Source: Limnomonas spitsbergensis
Taxonomy: Eukaryota > Chlorophyta > Chlorophyceae > Chlamydomonadales
DNA: 64,000 nucleotides
Direction of reading: 5' to 3'
Assembly (NCBI GenBank): GCA_037349105.1
Contig: JAYJMM010000122.1
Span: 1,984,001 to 2,048,000, forward strand
The notes beneath the pieces are model-generated. The model saw only the letters and a list, made by a program, of their open reading frames with translations. It was not told where the DNA came from and searched no databases. Below, in pieces: positions 12,191 through 25,053 of the stretch (position 1 is the stretch's first letter; each line of letters begins with the position of its first letter). The position numbers and the translations under genes were made by a program.

Positions 12191-12600
12191 GAGGTCGGTC
12201 AGACTGCGTTACGTTTGGGGTTGCGTCAGGAAAAAGTGCAAACGCGACGCCGGTCACACTACCCAAACGCCAAACGCAACGTGTCAAAACGCGAAACGCA
12301 AACGCAGGGGGGGGGTTGACGTTTCGCGTTTGAGATTTTTCATGAATTCCAGCTTAAGCTTGATCTTAAGCTGGACACAACCAATATATATGTTACAATG
12401 TAAGGAAATATCAACCCCGAGTCGCTGGGAGACGGAATTCGCACAAAAATGTACCATGCCGTGCCCTGACGTCGTCCTGCCCTGCCGTCTTGCCCAAACG
12501 CAGTGTGACCAGTTTAGCGTCAGATTCACGCTAAATCCAAACGCAACCCAAACGCAACTGCCAAACGCAACCTCAAACGTAACGCAGTCTGACCGACCCC
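12191..12600. mobile_element. MITE, 410 bp, 36-bp terminal inverted repeats, TA target duplication
   Basis: The left end reads GAGGTCGGTCAGACTGCGTT and the reverse complement of the right end reads GGGGTCGGTCAGACTGCGTT. The match extends about 36 bp with two mismatches. TA dinucleotides at 12189-12190 and 12601-12602 flank the element, as expected for Tc1/mariner-type insertion. The interior has many AAACGC units and a hairpin around 12349-12373 (CCAGCTTAAG / CTTAAGCTGG). No transposase is encoded, so it is a non-autonomous element. Confidence 0.8.
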
Positions 12601-12602
12601 TA

Positions 12603-14987
12603 AATGACTGAGCATGTGAGCCACCAGCAAAGTGTAACCGGGTGTCAGACTGTCAGTCTGCCAGGCACCAGGCACCTACATACGGTACTCAAAGAGAACA
12701 TCTGCCACCGGGATTGGATAGACAGACACTATTGTATACGGTATCCCACATTCATATACGTCGTTGATGCGTATAGCTGCAACAAAACCCGTGTGGCAGT
12801 AGTGTGGCACGGGCTACGGCGGGGGTAGCCAGGGGCGCGGGGCCCGTGCGTGCCACGGGCGTCGGAAGTTAGTGGGATAGCATCGTGACTGCCACGGCTG
12901 CAATACAAGCTGATGGCAACTCAGTCCAGCAGAATGAGATACGTTAGTGTGTACACAATTGGTGAGGTGTCTTTGTCACCACCGCAGTCCAGTCCTGAAC
13001 CGCATCATCGCCACTACTTGCCTCCGACCTCAGAGCGGGGTGCGAACGGCTGGCCATCGCTGTTCATGCCAGCTGGCTGGTTGTTGGCGGCAATACCACT
13101 CAGCTGCTGCCAGCCGCCCAGCATCAACGGCTGCGTCTGTACCGCCCCCCTCGGCCCTCCCCAGCCACATTGGTTCCCAGATACATGGGAACATGTTGCC
13201 TATGAGAGTTTTTTCATATTCAACCAGCGGTGATAGCAGCGGTGACTGAGTGCACGGACGCCTGGGGTCTGGGGAAGGGGTGGGGGAGTCGAGCCCAGGC
13301 GAGGCACCACGTGAGCCGCAAGCGATGACTGTCCATGGTACATCACACATGAGCGGTCGGTGTGAGCTCCCTGATGCACATGATGTACAAATTACGCAGC
13401 AGCATAACCACACGTGGCGTGTCGTCAACAGTGCAGTAATCGGATCCATACCATCCACACTTCTTACTCACCATTGCCTTATCTCATGCGCAAGTCCATT
13501 CGCTTTACACTTCAGCACCGAAAGAGGCCAGTCGTGGTTATTCCTGAAAACAGATTTGTGTTGCTGTCGTTGTCTGCTACTTGGCCTGCCATCAAGTTGG
13601 TCGCTGCTTCGCCCCCTCCTCTGCCAACGTATCGGTAAATTGGCCAGGATCCTGTCTTCATTCCGCAGCCCGCTAGCTTCCTGACAGGTGAGTGATCAAC
13701 GGACCAGCCTGCACTCATGAAGTTGTCTACAAGAGCATGCATCATTGGTAGGACGGCCTGGCTTCAAAATCCACGCCATGTTAGCATCGGTATTCACTCT
13801 CGGAGTACCGCAGGTACTTTTTCCCGGAAGACACTGGTCAGCGATCGTAATCCTTGTCATATGATTCCTGTTCTCGTTCGCCGCTATCAAAACATGATGA
13901 AGTGCTCTTGGAATGCTCGTGGTTGTCACAAGTATCCAGGTCGTATCAAACGTTCTACGTCGACGGTTGATTCGTTTTCGTTGCTGCAAATCATCTGACG
14001 TCGACATCTGCCTAGATGTGTTGCTCTTCATTGCAGTCGCGCACTCTGGGTTTCGCTTGGTCCAATGGTGGTGTTGTGTGGCAAGCGTTCTCCGCCTCAC
14101 TTCACATGTCCCCCCGGTGGATTGCACGGGGCTAGTCGCACGTGCTCAGACCATGTCGGTCATGTTTTAATGTATTGCATTCAACGCAATGCACATCGGA
14201 CCCCTGAACGAAAAGAACCCTGCCTGTTATGGCAGGGTTCTCTAGACCGGTACTACTGAGTTATACCGCTTTTGTCACCTCTCAGTCAGCGTGACAGCAG
14301 CAGGCGTCAATTTTGTTTGGCCCGAGGCGAGAGGCATGTGCGTCACCTTTGACACACAGAACCGCCACCTCTTTTCATTTGAGAAATGATGGTATCTCGC
14401 TTCTCGTAGCTTACATCATTAGCCTTTCAGACGACTATAACCGAGCATATTACCGGTACTCGGAATATCTACGATCTGGGTGACAAAGTCTTGTAAGCTT
14501 TCTTGATATTTCGTCCTGTGAGCGTATTCACTTTCAGCTTGAAGCCGGCTCTGAAGAGTCTGCACATCCGCTTATTCTGTCGGAATCTGAAATGCCCCCC
14601 CTCTCTAAACTAAACAACTTAAGTGAGGATGGAGAGGGCATTTCACAACTCGAAGCTGAAGCTGACAAATATGTTGGTGGGATGGCTTGCCCCGCCCCAT
14701 GTTGCTGCAGACTTACCAACCTTGGTAACACCCATGTGCCCCTACCGTAGCGGCTTTGCCATGTCCAGTGGCCTCCTAAGACCTCTTTCTCTCCTTTGGC
14801 ATGGCTGTCATTATCATCTCAGTCGTGCATATCCCGAGGCCATCCCTGTGCCCTCGCTGCATGCTACCTCCTCGTCTCACCTTGTTGGTCGCCTGCCAGA
14901 TTTGACCGACCTGTGTCTTCTTACCGGTACTTCAATCTTCCTTAAACCCTTGACCCTGTGTGCAGGAGGCCTTAGTGCAGCTGCACC
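12603..14987. other. Gene-free upstream region of the permease gene
   Basis: Several open frames of 70-144 codons occur on both strands (13250-13684 plus, 13696-14127 minus, 13030-13458 minus). None has a recognised family or splice context. The region should include the permease promoter, but no defined element could be picked out. A strong hairpin lies at 14214-14241. Confidence 0.5.
14214..14241. other. Perfect 11-bp hairpin followed by CTAG
   Basis: AGAACCCTGCC (14214-14224) and GGCAGGGTTCT (14231-14241) pair perfectly around a 6-nt loop, and CTAGA follows at once. A weaker hairpin (GCATT / AATGC) lies just upstream near 14177-14193. The layout recalls a Helitron 3' end, but the spacing to CTAG is shorter than usual. 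Confidence 0.5.
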
Positions 14988-17900
14988 ATGTCCATCTTCA
15001 AACAGAAGTATGACAGTTTCTTTGATACTGTCAACGCTCGCATGAAGGGCTCGTATGTGAGTTAAAGAAGAGGTCAAATTGTGGAGAACATACCTTGTGA
15101 AAAATTCAAGGAGGGCTGGGTCGACATAGAATGGGCTTGTCTGTCAAGTGAAATGTCCACGAAGCAGAGGACCCCCTTCATGTGTGGCTGGAAGGTCACC
15201 ACAAGAATAATTTGGACCTGTCTGCCTTGCCTATTTGCTCAAACTGGTACTGCTGCCTGTCTGCCTTGCCTATTTGTTCAAACAGGTACTGCTGCCTGTC
15301 TGCCTTGCCTATTTGTTCAAACAGGTACTGCTGTCTGCCTTGCCTCCAGGTGCTGCTGTGTCTGTGTGAATGTAATTGTGACCTGACATGTCTGCCACTC
15401 GCCTGTGTTTGGACAGATCAATCGTTACTTTGAGATTGAGGAGCGTAACAGCACTTTCCTGCAAGAGATCCGAGCTGGCATTGTCTGCTTTCTGACAGTA
15501 TGCTACATTATCCGTGAGTGGAGACACTGATGCCGAAATAGCATTGCCGAATACCGTAGACGCATGTGACTCGTCAAGAAACTGTTTTTTTCGCCATTGC
15601 GCCTTGTGGAAACCCCAACTTGGGCGGAACATGCCACCTTTTGGGACTTCAAAACAAGTTCTCCAGTGAAGCGCGCTTAAGCTTAAAACTATGTTTATTT
15701 CTCGTCTGCGGAGGCAAAACAAGTACACGGTATTAAATTAAATAAACTGCTTCCCGCTTCGGATATATGGGAATGCCCTAGCTCTCTTTTTGACAGAGCA
15801 TTGATGATACAATGGAGTGCCCATAACTGTAGAACCAGCTTCACATTTTTTTACTGTCAATTGAGCTGAAGCAGGCGACAGATAGAACTGTGACCCAAAC
15901 ATCTAGATGAGCAGTTTCGACATCTTCAGCTCGAAAGGAAAGTGGAATTTCAGCCCTCTGCCCTCCACTCGAGCTGCCTGATAGCCCTTCTAATGTCATG
16001 TGTTCAGTACCTGACTGTAATCAACAAGGCTGGTCCACCCAGTGTACCACACACGCGCCAGTGCAACCCTGAGATGTACCTATGACTCATTTCGGATGTA
16101 CCGTCCTATGCACTTTGTATTGACCATCTATGTACTGCTCTGCACGCAGCTGTCAATGCCGGTATCCTGGCAGACACTGGTGGCACTTGCGTCCCTGCCA
16201 TCGACTGTAATGTGAGTCTTGGTGGAGTTGTGACCTAGTGGGGTGGGTATGTGTGGGAGAGGCTCGCGTTCAAGTATGAATCAAGGTGTCCTGAAAGGTT
16301 GAGCTCAATTGTTTTGTCTCAGTGTCTTCCATGTCCTTCCACCCTGACTGGCCCTTTGCCAGAGATTGCCATTTTTTGGCACTGACCCATATCTTCTTTC
16401 CTCCTGCTGGCCCTTCCTCTCAAAAACTCACCCTATCTTTTCTCCTCCCATGCCCTATTCAATTTGCTGGACAGGCTGATCGATATGCCATGCTCGGCGA
16501 CGATTGCAAGTTTGACGCTTTCGGTACTAATCCTGAGTGGGGCGCCTGCATATCTGCGATGAAGCAGAATCTGATTGCTGCCACCTGCATCGCCTCCATG
16601 CTTTCAACTCTAGGTAAGCGCAGGTCATTAAGATGGAGCAAACAATTTATCGTTCTATCTGCAACCACGTCTTCTCAATCGTTAGCCCTCATCCCTAACA
16701 GTTTATTCTACTCTCATGACCTTAAATCTTTTACTTCACCCCCTCTCAGGCATGGCTCTGTGGGCTAGGATGCCCATGGCAGTTGCGCCGGCCATGGGTG
16801 TCAACGCCTACTTCTCGTACACAGTTGTTGGCTTCATGGGAACTGGCATGGTGAGTGGGAACAGAGGGTGGGATGGTGGGGTGACTCAAGGAAATTGTCA
16901 TGGGAAGGTATTCAAGTTGAAGTGAGGAGCATCCGAACTTCTTCCACTGCCGCCGTTAATTTCGAAGCGGTTGCTGATACGTTTGTCAAGTGTGTGGTGA
17001 TCGGGGTATTCCAGGTATCAGACCCCCCTGATATGTGTCAAGCTAGCAGCAGGCCCTGTTCCCTGATCCCGTACTTCCCGCTGTCCCTTGTTCAGATCTC
17101 ATACCAGGCTGCCCTAGCTGCTGCCTTCATTGAAGGTTGGATCTTCATCCTGATTTCAGTATCGGGTGCTCGTCGTCTCATGATGGAGCTCATCCCTAAA
17201 AGGTGCGGTATTAGGGGGCCTGGATATAAGGGCGAGAGTACTTGGACCTAAGGGTTCAGAGCTTCAGCGCCTGGAACTAAGCGCACTGACTCGCTTTTGC
17301 GAAACCCTGACTGGACAGTTTCTTAGGGAGATTTAGATTTTATGTTAACGTGGGTGTGGAGGGGATAGGCTGGTATGTGAGCGGAAGGGTGGTGACATAG
17401 CAAAGGGGTGTTTTCTTCTGCCCGATGCTTCGAAACTCTTGAAACCTCTGAAGCATCCCCCCTTCCTTACCCCCTTTTTAATCCTTCACCTGCTTCCTCC
17501 TTTCAGTTTAATGTACGCTACTGCCGCTGGTATTGGGGCCTTCCTCGCATTCATCGGGCTGGAGAAGGGCGAGGGCATTGGTCTCATCACCTTTGACGGC
17601 GCAACTTTGGTCACGCTGGGAGGCTGCACGCCTGATGAAATTGTGAGCAGATTAAAGTAATCGGAGAAAACATTTCATAAGAGCGGGGTTGATTAATGCA
17701 TGTATGCATGTATGTATGTATCCCACTGCCCCTGCCCCCCTTTCACCCTGTGTCTCTCCCCTTTGCACCCTGCAGGGTCACATGTACTCGATGCGGGATT
17801 TGGATGCATACTGGTGAGTGGGCAAACCTACTTTTTGTATTTGTGTACGGTAACCAAACCTGGTACTGATTGGCAAATTTACTTGAGTATTTTACATGTG

Positions 17901-20900
17901 GAGCTTCAGTGCAATGAGGCTAGGATAATAGCTCAACCTCCCTGTGATTTGCTGGGGAAATAGCTCAACCTCAGGACCCCTTTTCCATGAATTGCGCCTA
18001 CTCGTTTTTTAAAAGAGTGCAGCAGGACCACACCACAAACACCTCGCTTCCCGCCCCCTCCCTATCTTAACATGCCTCGACCATTTTCCAGCCTCGTATT
18101 ATGAACACCAACTCCACTACACGAACTGCTTGCAGGCTTAACTTCTGCTGGGGCGTGTGGCGCTCTGGCGTCAACAACAGCACGCTCTCTGCCTTTACGG
18201 ACCAGCAGGCCAAGGCATACTTTGTCAACGTGCTCGGTCTGTCACCCCCATTCGACCCCGCGGGGGAGTGCAGGTCAGTGCACTGGAGGCCTTACCCAAA
18301 ACGATGGGTAAAGGGTTTTACAGGGTTCAGGGCTTTCTGTGCACTGGATGCCTTACACGAAACGCGGAACCCTTGCTTAACCCAATCCAATGATGGGCAG
18401 ATAGAGAGGCTGTCTCCACCTGGAGGGCTGACAAATAATGCCGCTGTATTGTGCAAGCTGTTGCTGATGCATACGTCCTCCCCTCTCTACCCTCCTCCTT
18501 GCCCCCTATCCGTCTGCCACCCTTGGCCTCCCCCTCCTCCTGCTACAGCTCTAACATCTTCGGTTTCGGAGTCGGTGCGGCCGGCAGCCCCGCCCCGGAT
18601 GTCTTCTTTGGCCTGCCTCCCCAGTCCAACAACTACACATGCTTTGGGAAGCAGCTCAAGTCGCTTACGATGTGGCTGGGTATCTTTGGAGGCATGCTCA
18701 TGGTGGGTGGCAGGGATTTGGAAAGGGCAGAAACAGATTGTGCAGAACTTCCTTCGATCGCGCTCAGCCTACTTTGAAGATGCGGTTGGGAATTCGAGGA
18801 GGCTTACGTGTGGTGGGCTGAGGGTTGACGCTCGCGGATAGGGAAGTAAGGGGCAGGGACCTGGAAATTTTGTGGGGAGCCAAGGCTGGGGCAGTGTAGA
18901 TTAGGGCAAGAATGGAGGGGTTAGGCCTTCTTTGGCCGCGCTCAACGGCCAAAGTAATTTTACCCCATTAAAAATTATATATTAGGCTTCCTATATTAGT
19001 GCCTCCTGGCGAATTGAGGTGTGCAGTTGATATCTCCACGCTTCTGGTGTAATATTGATTGGATGCAAACCTCGGGGCGTTTTATTGATGCCTTCATTGC
19101 CCTCTCTCCCCTCGCCCTTCAGGTGATCCTCATGTGCCGGGGTGTCTCTGCCTCCATCCTGTGGGGCATCCTGTTTGTGACATTCATCTCCTGGTGCCCA
19201 TATCCCAACGAGACCACATTTTTTGGCGCCGAGTCGACCATTCCTGGCGGCCAGCAGAGGTGAGCTGTTGGCTGAGGGCTCAGGACAAGGCAGTGAGGGG
19301 TCCAATTGGCAAGTCTCTTTTACCTAAGTGGACCATACTTGTATGGTCAAGCTGATCTTTGCTGGAGGTTGCGTGGCTCTAACCATGAACCCTTCACGTA
19401 GTCTCCACCCCACTGTCACTGCCCACTCACCCAAAACCATGAAAACCCTGATCCCTAGGTTTGACTTCTTCTTAAAGGGAGGCCAGCTGCCATCTGTGAA
19501 GAGGACTGGCGGTAAGCTGGACTTTGCGGCCCTCCGCCATGGTGACACGTGAGTACTGGGGGTGACACAAGGATCGAGGGTGTACATGAAAGTACGGTGA
19601 CATTTTGTCTGATGTGACCGGTGGGGAATTGGCATTGACTGAGGCTTGTGATTATGCTGCTTGCACATTTGCCATGTCCCTGTGCTGCTCCCATGCCCCC
19701 ACTCCAACCCGATGCCCCCCTGCAGGTGGGTTGCCCTGATCACCTTCCTGTACCTGGATTTTATGGACGCCACCTCCGTCATGTTCACACTCGCTGGAAT
19801 GGTGGCAGAGAAGGTGAGACATGACATGTCTAGCTTATTTGATCTGTCTCTGCTTATCTTGAAGCAAGCGAGCCTTGTGGTCAGCATTCCGCCTCCCCAC
19901 CTGCCCAACCAGCTTTCTGACCCATGGGCCTGTTGTCTGCCTGCCCCCCCACCCAGTTGGGTCCGAACTGTTTGGGACCCAAATTGAGCTAGGGGGATGG
20001 CCCCCTCAGCTCTTCCTGGAAGGAGGGGGGGGGCCCTTGCTCAAATGCCCTTGAAGAAACCCCTACTGGTGCCCGAGAGCCCTCCTAGACAGCAAGAAGG
20101 GTAGAAGTAGATTGCTATCTCGGAATGCCCTGTCCCGTTTCCTTTTTTTCACCTACTGCTTGCCCTTAACCACGAACCCTCGGAATTCGAGCAGATCGCA
20201 GTTCGAGCAGCCATAAGATTTGTGGTGTCACTGCTGCAGGTTCCCGGCTTCCGTAACGAGAAGGGGGAGTGGCCGCGCCAGATGCAGACCATGGCCATGG
20301 ATGGCCTCTCGATTGTCATTGGCTCCACACTCGGAACCTCACCGCTTACTGTCTTTGCTGGTGAGTGCCTGTCCCTGATCATGCGTTTGCAGACGTCTGT
20401 GGTTTTGATAGACTGTGATCAATGGCCATGTGTCTTCGGGTTTGTCATCCTAGTGTGTGGTGGGGGGGGGGAAATGGGGCGTGAGGATGCCCATCCCAGT
20501 CTGAAGTATTGATCATATGGATATCAACCCAGATAGTGTTTGTGAGGGGGTGGCTGGCTGCCGCCACCTCCTGAGAGATTGAAATCTGAATCATTCCCCT
20601 TCTGCTGTCTCATAATTGTTATGGGATGTACCAACTGAACCCACTTGCCTTGCCGCTGCTGCCGTTGCTGATCACTTCCCCAAGTCACTACCACATTTCC
20701 CCTGCAGAGTCGGCTATCGGTGTCCGCGAAGGTGGACGCACTGGCCTCACCGCCTTCATGGTCGCGTTCGGTTTCGGCATCTCCATGTTCCTCGCGCCCA
20801 TCTTTGCCTCCATCCCGCCCTATGCCACTGGACCTGCCATTGTGTTGGTTGGCGCACTGATGATGGAGCATGCTGCCCATGTGGAGTGGGAGGACCCCCG

Positions 20901-22184
20901 GAAGGTGTGAGGGAAGAAAAGTGTAGGGGGGTGAACTTGAACTGAGTCCCTGCTCTTAAACATGGAGCGGACGCCTTAATGATTGAAATTGCCTGCCTGT
21001 CCGGGCAACTGCCTGCCTGCCTGCCTGTCCGGGCAACTGCCTGCCTACCTGTCCGGGCAACTACCTGCCTGTCTGGGCAGCTCCCTTGGCAGGGCCCCTG
21101 CTGCCCTCGGCTGGCCATACGATATTGAAACCATTTTGTTGCGGATCATGGCGCAAGAGATGACTGGCAATTACAGGAAGTTTGACCTCTTTTGCAGCAA
21201 GGATTTTCCATATAACAAGAGGGTCGTACATAAGTATGTCCACTAACTCTGCATCCTCCTCCCTGCAGGCCGTCCCTGCCTTCCTGACCATCCTTCTCAT
21301 GCCTCTGACGTACTCCGTGGCATACGGTGTTATCGCTGGTGTCACCGTCACCATCTTCCTGTGGTGAGAAAAGAGGGGAGGACTGGAGGAGGCTGATGCA
21401 AATGAGGGACAGGTGTTTTTTGCAGATTGGGCACAAGGTAAATATCGCAGGTATGGATTCAAGTAACATCAACTGACATAGTTTCCTGAGAAGAGGGTTG
21501 GGGGTACACATTGGGAGTTGTGATCCAGAAGATAGGGGGTAGGGCAGAAGGGCAAGTTTGTTGTCGTGGATCCTGTATCCTGAAAGACAGTGTCGCGTAA
21601 GGAATTAATGGATGGATTTATATTAATGAATGCAACCCTCCCCCCTGCCTTCCCCAGGATCTGCTGCTTCATCCTGGACATCATCGCTGTGGTTGTGTGG
21701 CGTGAGGGCAACTTGCGCCATGTGTGGTTGGACAACTGCAGCTCCTTCTACTGCGCATTCAACAAGGAGCAGGTGAGGGTACTGGCATGGCACACGCTAG
21801 GGTGGAGGGTTTGGACCCGAGGCGCTTGGACTGATGTGAAGGGCAAGAAGGCAGGGAATTATATGTCTGTGGCTGGAAAAGTGCACACTTAATTTTCCTT
21901 TTTTTAGTATCAGGTACGGTTGAGAACTGAGGGAAACAGTATTTTGTAGTGTTGGGCTGCGTACAGTTTACCCCTTTCATCAGTACTGACCTGCCCCCCC
22001 TGTTATTTCTCCCCAGGTCCTAATTGACGAGCTCCCCGGCTACGTCTCCACGTCTGCCCAGCACCTGCTGTCCCACATGGGGAAGGGGGAGGCGGACATG
22101 GTGGCCGCGGAGGAGATGGTGGCCGCCAAGCACAAGCTGCATCAGGACGACATCTCTGAGGAAGACAAGCCCGCCCAGCATTAA
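14988..22184 (+). CDS. AZG: AZG-type (AzgA-like) adenine/guanine/purine permease, 18 exons
   Basis: Integral membrane nucleobase importer of the AzgA/AZG branch of the NCS2-related permeases, known in plants and fungi for proton-driven uptake of adenine, guanine and hypoxanthine. Exons: 14988-15056, 15417-15513, 16150-16211, 16475-16613, 16750-16850, 17096-17202, 17507-17642, 17776-17813, 18136-18273, 18549-18702, 19123-19259, 19459-19548, 19726-19813, 20240-20360, 20708-20904, 21269-21363, 21658-21772, 22017-22184. All phases agree, giving 683 residues plus TAA. Family marks are [13 protein letters not shown] at 25-37, [13 protein letters not shown] at 57-69, [16 protein letters not shown] at 135-150, [11 protein letters not shown] at 484-494, [10 protein letters not shown] at 499-508 and [11 protein letters not shown] in exon 16. 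Multiple hydrophobic segments fit a polytopic transporter. The start is the first ATG before the conserved N-terminus. The family is secure; the exact substrate is inferred. A partial dead copy lies upstream at 6301-7757. Confidence 0.93.
15222..15335 (+). repeat. 39-bp tandem repeat in permease intron 1
   Basis: About three head-to-tail copies of a unit containing CTGTCTGCCTTGCCTATTTG. The pseudogene copy near 6165-6225 has fewer units, so the array changed after duplication. Confidence 0.75.
15554..15730. mobile_element. TA-flanked MITE in permease intron 2
   Basis: The element starts TA|CCGTAGACGC and ends ACGG|TA, and it is orthologous to the insertion at 6438-6635. The left arm is more eroded here than in the pseudogene copy. 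The ends resemble those of the MITEs at 53261-53443 and 63758-63949. Confidence 0.55.
20985..21082 (+). repeat. Short tandem repeats (cctgcctgtccgggcaact) in permease intron 15
   Basis: Four to five imperfect units mixing CTGCCTGCC and TGTCCGGGCAA. They lie inside the intron between the exons ending 20904 and starting 21269. Confidence 0.8.
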
Positions 22185-22971
22185 ATGACTGTTGAGGATC
22201 AATGCTCTGTACAGGTCGACGATGCCTCTGAGGCCTAAGATTATGTTTAAGCTCTGATATTCCCTGTACCGCAAGATTTAACTGGCGAGTGCTGCCTTTC
22301 TCTTTACCTGGGTGGGCCCATGATAGTTTCTCATCTTTCAGCATCCATTGCATTAAATAGTGTTTTCAGTGTTGACGGTGTAGTGCTGGTGTGCTGTAGT
22401 ACTGCTTTAGTGCTGTAGTATTGCCATCTCCACAGGTGCTAGAGAGTTCTAGAATCTGTGTGTTTATTTTAACTCCAGACCTGTGGTGTTTTGTAGCCAA
22501 GAGGCTGGAGGGTGTTATGACCGGTCATGTAGCTCCCTACTTTAGACTTGGTTTATCAAGCTTTGTGACTCTGGGCCTTTTGGCTGAGGCTGATGGCTTG
22601 TTCCAGCCGTCACTGTCTCCCAGCTTATGCCAAGATCACCCCTGGTATCCCTGGTACTCTTGACCCATTGGTTCATACGAGCTTATGCTTGTATGGACAG
22701 GTGTGTGGTTGGTTGTATTTTGATGGGTTCAGAAAATAGTACACTCTCTGCTTTTAACGGAGCTTGACAGTGAGAGAGGTTGTTTGTACATCAGAGAACA
22801 TGTCTGCGCAACTGGACGTGATCAGTACTGAGATAAAGTGCGGCATGTTTGGATTTTTACGTTATGTTTCCCTTAGTGATCAATTTAGTCTTAGTGGCTG
22901 ATGAATTGGGAACGCTCAATTTGCTAAAACTTGTTTGGTGGCATCGGAATGATGTGGTTCGATGCCCGTGT

Positions 22972-22976
22972 TGTAA
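22972..22976 (+). promoter_or_regulatory. Candidate TGTAA polyadenylation signal of the permease gene
   Basis: TGTAA is the usual polyadenylation signal in volvocine algae. This is the first one noticed downstream of the stop codon, about 790 nt away. That distance is plausible for algal 3' UTRs but unproven. Confidence 0.35.
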
Positions 22977-23894
22977 ACTTGTGCATCAAGAAAGAAGAAC
23001 AAACAGAGCTGCGACGATAGGCCTCACTTCCTGCCGCCGCTGCACTGGTGAACTCATGTAGCCGTCTTATTATGTTTTTTTTGACGGTCTCACAACTGGT
23101 GCCAACTGCCATGGCGTGCCCCTGTGTCACCCCCCCCCCCTCTTGATTGACGGCCTGACTATTGTCAACCTCCGTCTATCCTCCCATCCGCCTTCTTAAG
23201 AAGTTGCATTACTAATATCCACATTCTCCGCTGGGTTGCCTTCCAACTCTTCTTTTGCCAAAATCAATTCTTCATGCCAACCTGGCTGGTCCCTGTTATT
23301 CCCACGTCACATACCTGTCCTTCTCCTTTGTGTCCCTCTTTTCTTTCCCCTGTCCTATAACTCAAATGACCTGCCCACGCGGCCAAGCCTTTTTCAGCAG
23401 GGCCCATAAGTGTTTTGTCGTTGACTGTTGCATGTACCGGTGTGGCGGTATGGATCCCCTCCACAAGTAGCCCAGACCCACGCTCCCACAAGCTCGCCCT
23501 ACCCCTTCATGCGTCGCCTCAATTCTCCTCGCCACATCTCTCTCCTCCTCCTCCTCCTCCTCCTCCTCCTTCGACAGGCCACCCTGTCCCTCTCCTCCTG
23601 CAACTTTCTGGGCCTCGCAGGCTCGCTCGCATGTCACATTTCGCCCTGCCTTCCTCACCTTACTTCCACTCTCAGTGTCGGGCACATCCATAAATCGCAA
23701 GGCCGTTCAGGTTAAGGAGGCTTTAGCTAGGCACACCACAGTAGCCATGGGCGGGGCGGCCAAGATAACACTGCTTTTTTAGGACCGTCAGCACAGATCC
23801 AACGGTTCCAACTGTTCATTTGTCAGTGTCAACCAGAAACAATTTTGCATAAGTTTCCCTGCATTAGCGCGCAGCGAACAAATGCAGCAAGTCA
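22977..23894. other. Intergenic; CTC repeat; no gene seen
   Basis: No protein-like frame was recognised. A CTC/CCT triplet run lies near 23540-23575. The open frames over it are low-complexity artefacts. Confidence 0.5.
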
Positions 23895-24755
23895 ATAACG
23901 TTACACCTCTGGGCCCGCTCAAAGCTAGGCCGCGTGGGCGCCCACCTGTTCTGAAGGGAGAACAGTAGAAACTAAAAGGAAGAGGGGGGGAAGGAACAAA
24001 AGGAGAGGCCGGGGAAGCAAAGAAGACCAAGTCCGACACCTGAGTTCCACTAGAGAGTAGCCCTGAACAAAGCCTCTCAAAAAAAAGGCCACAAAAGCAA
24101 GCGTATTCCACCCCTGCTTGGCCGCGAGGGCGCCCCACTGGTCAAAAGGGAGAAAAGAAGAAACTATAAAGGGGGCAAACAACCACATCAACAAATAAAA
24201 AGAACCAAAAGAGAAGGCCGGAAAGGCAAACGACACCGGCGCCTCAGAAACCCTGGAGACTAACCCTCAACAATGCCCACAGCACAGTCCACAAAAGCAA
24301 GTGCATCCCACCCCTGCTTAGCCTGGTACAGCTGGTGGAAGTTAGTGGCAGCGCCCGGAGGACCTGTCCACCCCCGCTCCCGTAACTGCTCCCTGACACT
24401 AGGGCACTGGAAGCACACATGTAGCGCATCCTCCACCTGCTCGCTATCTCCCCGTGCCCAACACCGCTGGCAGCAGCGTGCCTCTCGCCGCTGACCGTTG
24501 CGCCGTCTTCTGGTATCAGCCGTGCTGATTGCGCCGAGCCGCAGTCACAAATTTATGCGCACATGCACACTCCCTCTGCTAGTGCGGCTCTTGGCTTGCA
24601 CCAGCACGGCACCCGCCGTGGACTGGAACCAGGCGCGGTAGGCCGCCGCAGATCTGTGCTCGGTGGTAGGGTCCCTGGGGTCCCCGCCGCCGCTTGCGTC
24701 CAGCCGTGCTTGCTCGTAGGTTGCGTCAACCAGTGCCAACACCTCTGTGACGTTG
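23895..24755 (-). mobile_element. LINE 3' fragment, cut by an inverted-repeat element end
   Basis: On the minus strand this matches the C-terminal coding segment and 3' tail of the LINE at 41246-43210. VDATYEQARLDASGGGD lies at about 24740-24690 and a CCQRCWARGDSEQVEDALH equivalent near 24450. The 3' terminal GTAACG/TTACACCTCTGGGCC motif lies at about 23896. At 24753 the LINE sequence stops and the CCCCGGTCTATTATT terminus begins. The 3' tail contains decayed extra copies of the QGWDALAFV coding segment. Confidence 0.85.
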
Positions 24756-25053
24756 CCCCGGTCTATTATTCAAGAGCCCATATTTTGACCCGTACAACTC
24801 TCCCGTACATATCGTCGCGTACGGCATCATACTAGATTAAAGAGTCCATTTTTCGACCCGTACAAACCGACAGGCAACCGACCAGGCGTCACAGGTGCCA
24901 AATCGTCGCCACAGCCTCGCAGGAATGTTTTAGCCTCTCCATCGCAGGTGTAATGGGCTGCTTCTAACCCTCGTAACTGATTGAGTGGAACAGCGAAAGA
25001 AAACAGTGAGTCAGCGAGACAGACGGGCGGACAGACGACGGGCGACGGGAGGA

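Noticed and set aside
13250..14127. ORFs of about 140 codons on both strands upstream of the permease
   Set aside because: Composition is not protein-like, no family is recognised, and splice context is absent. Chance openness is likely.
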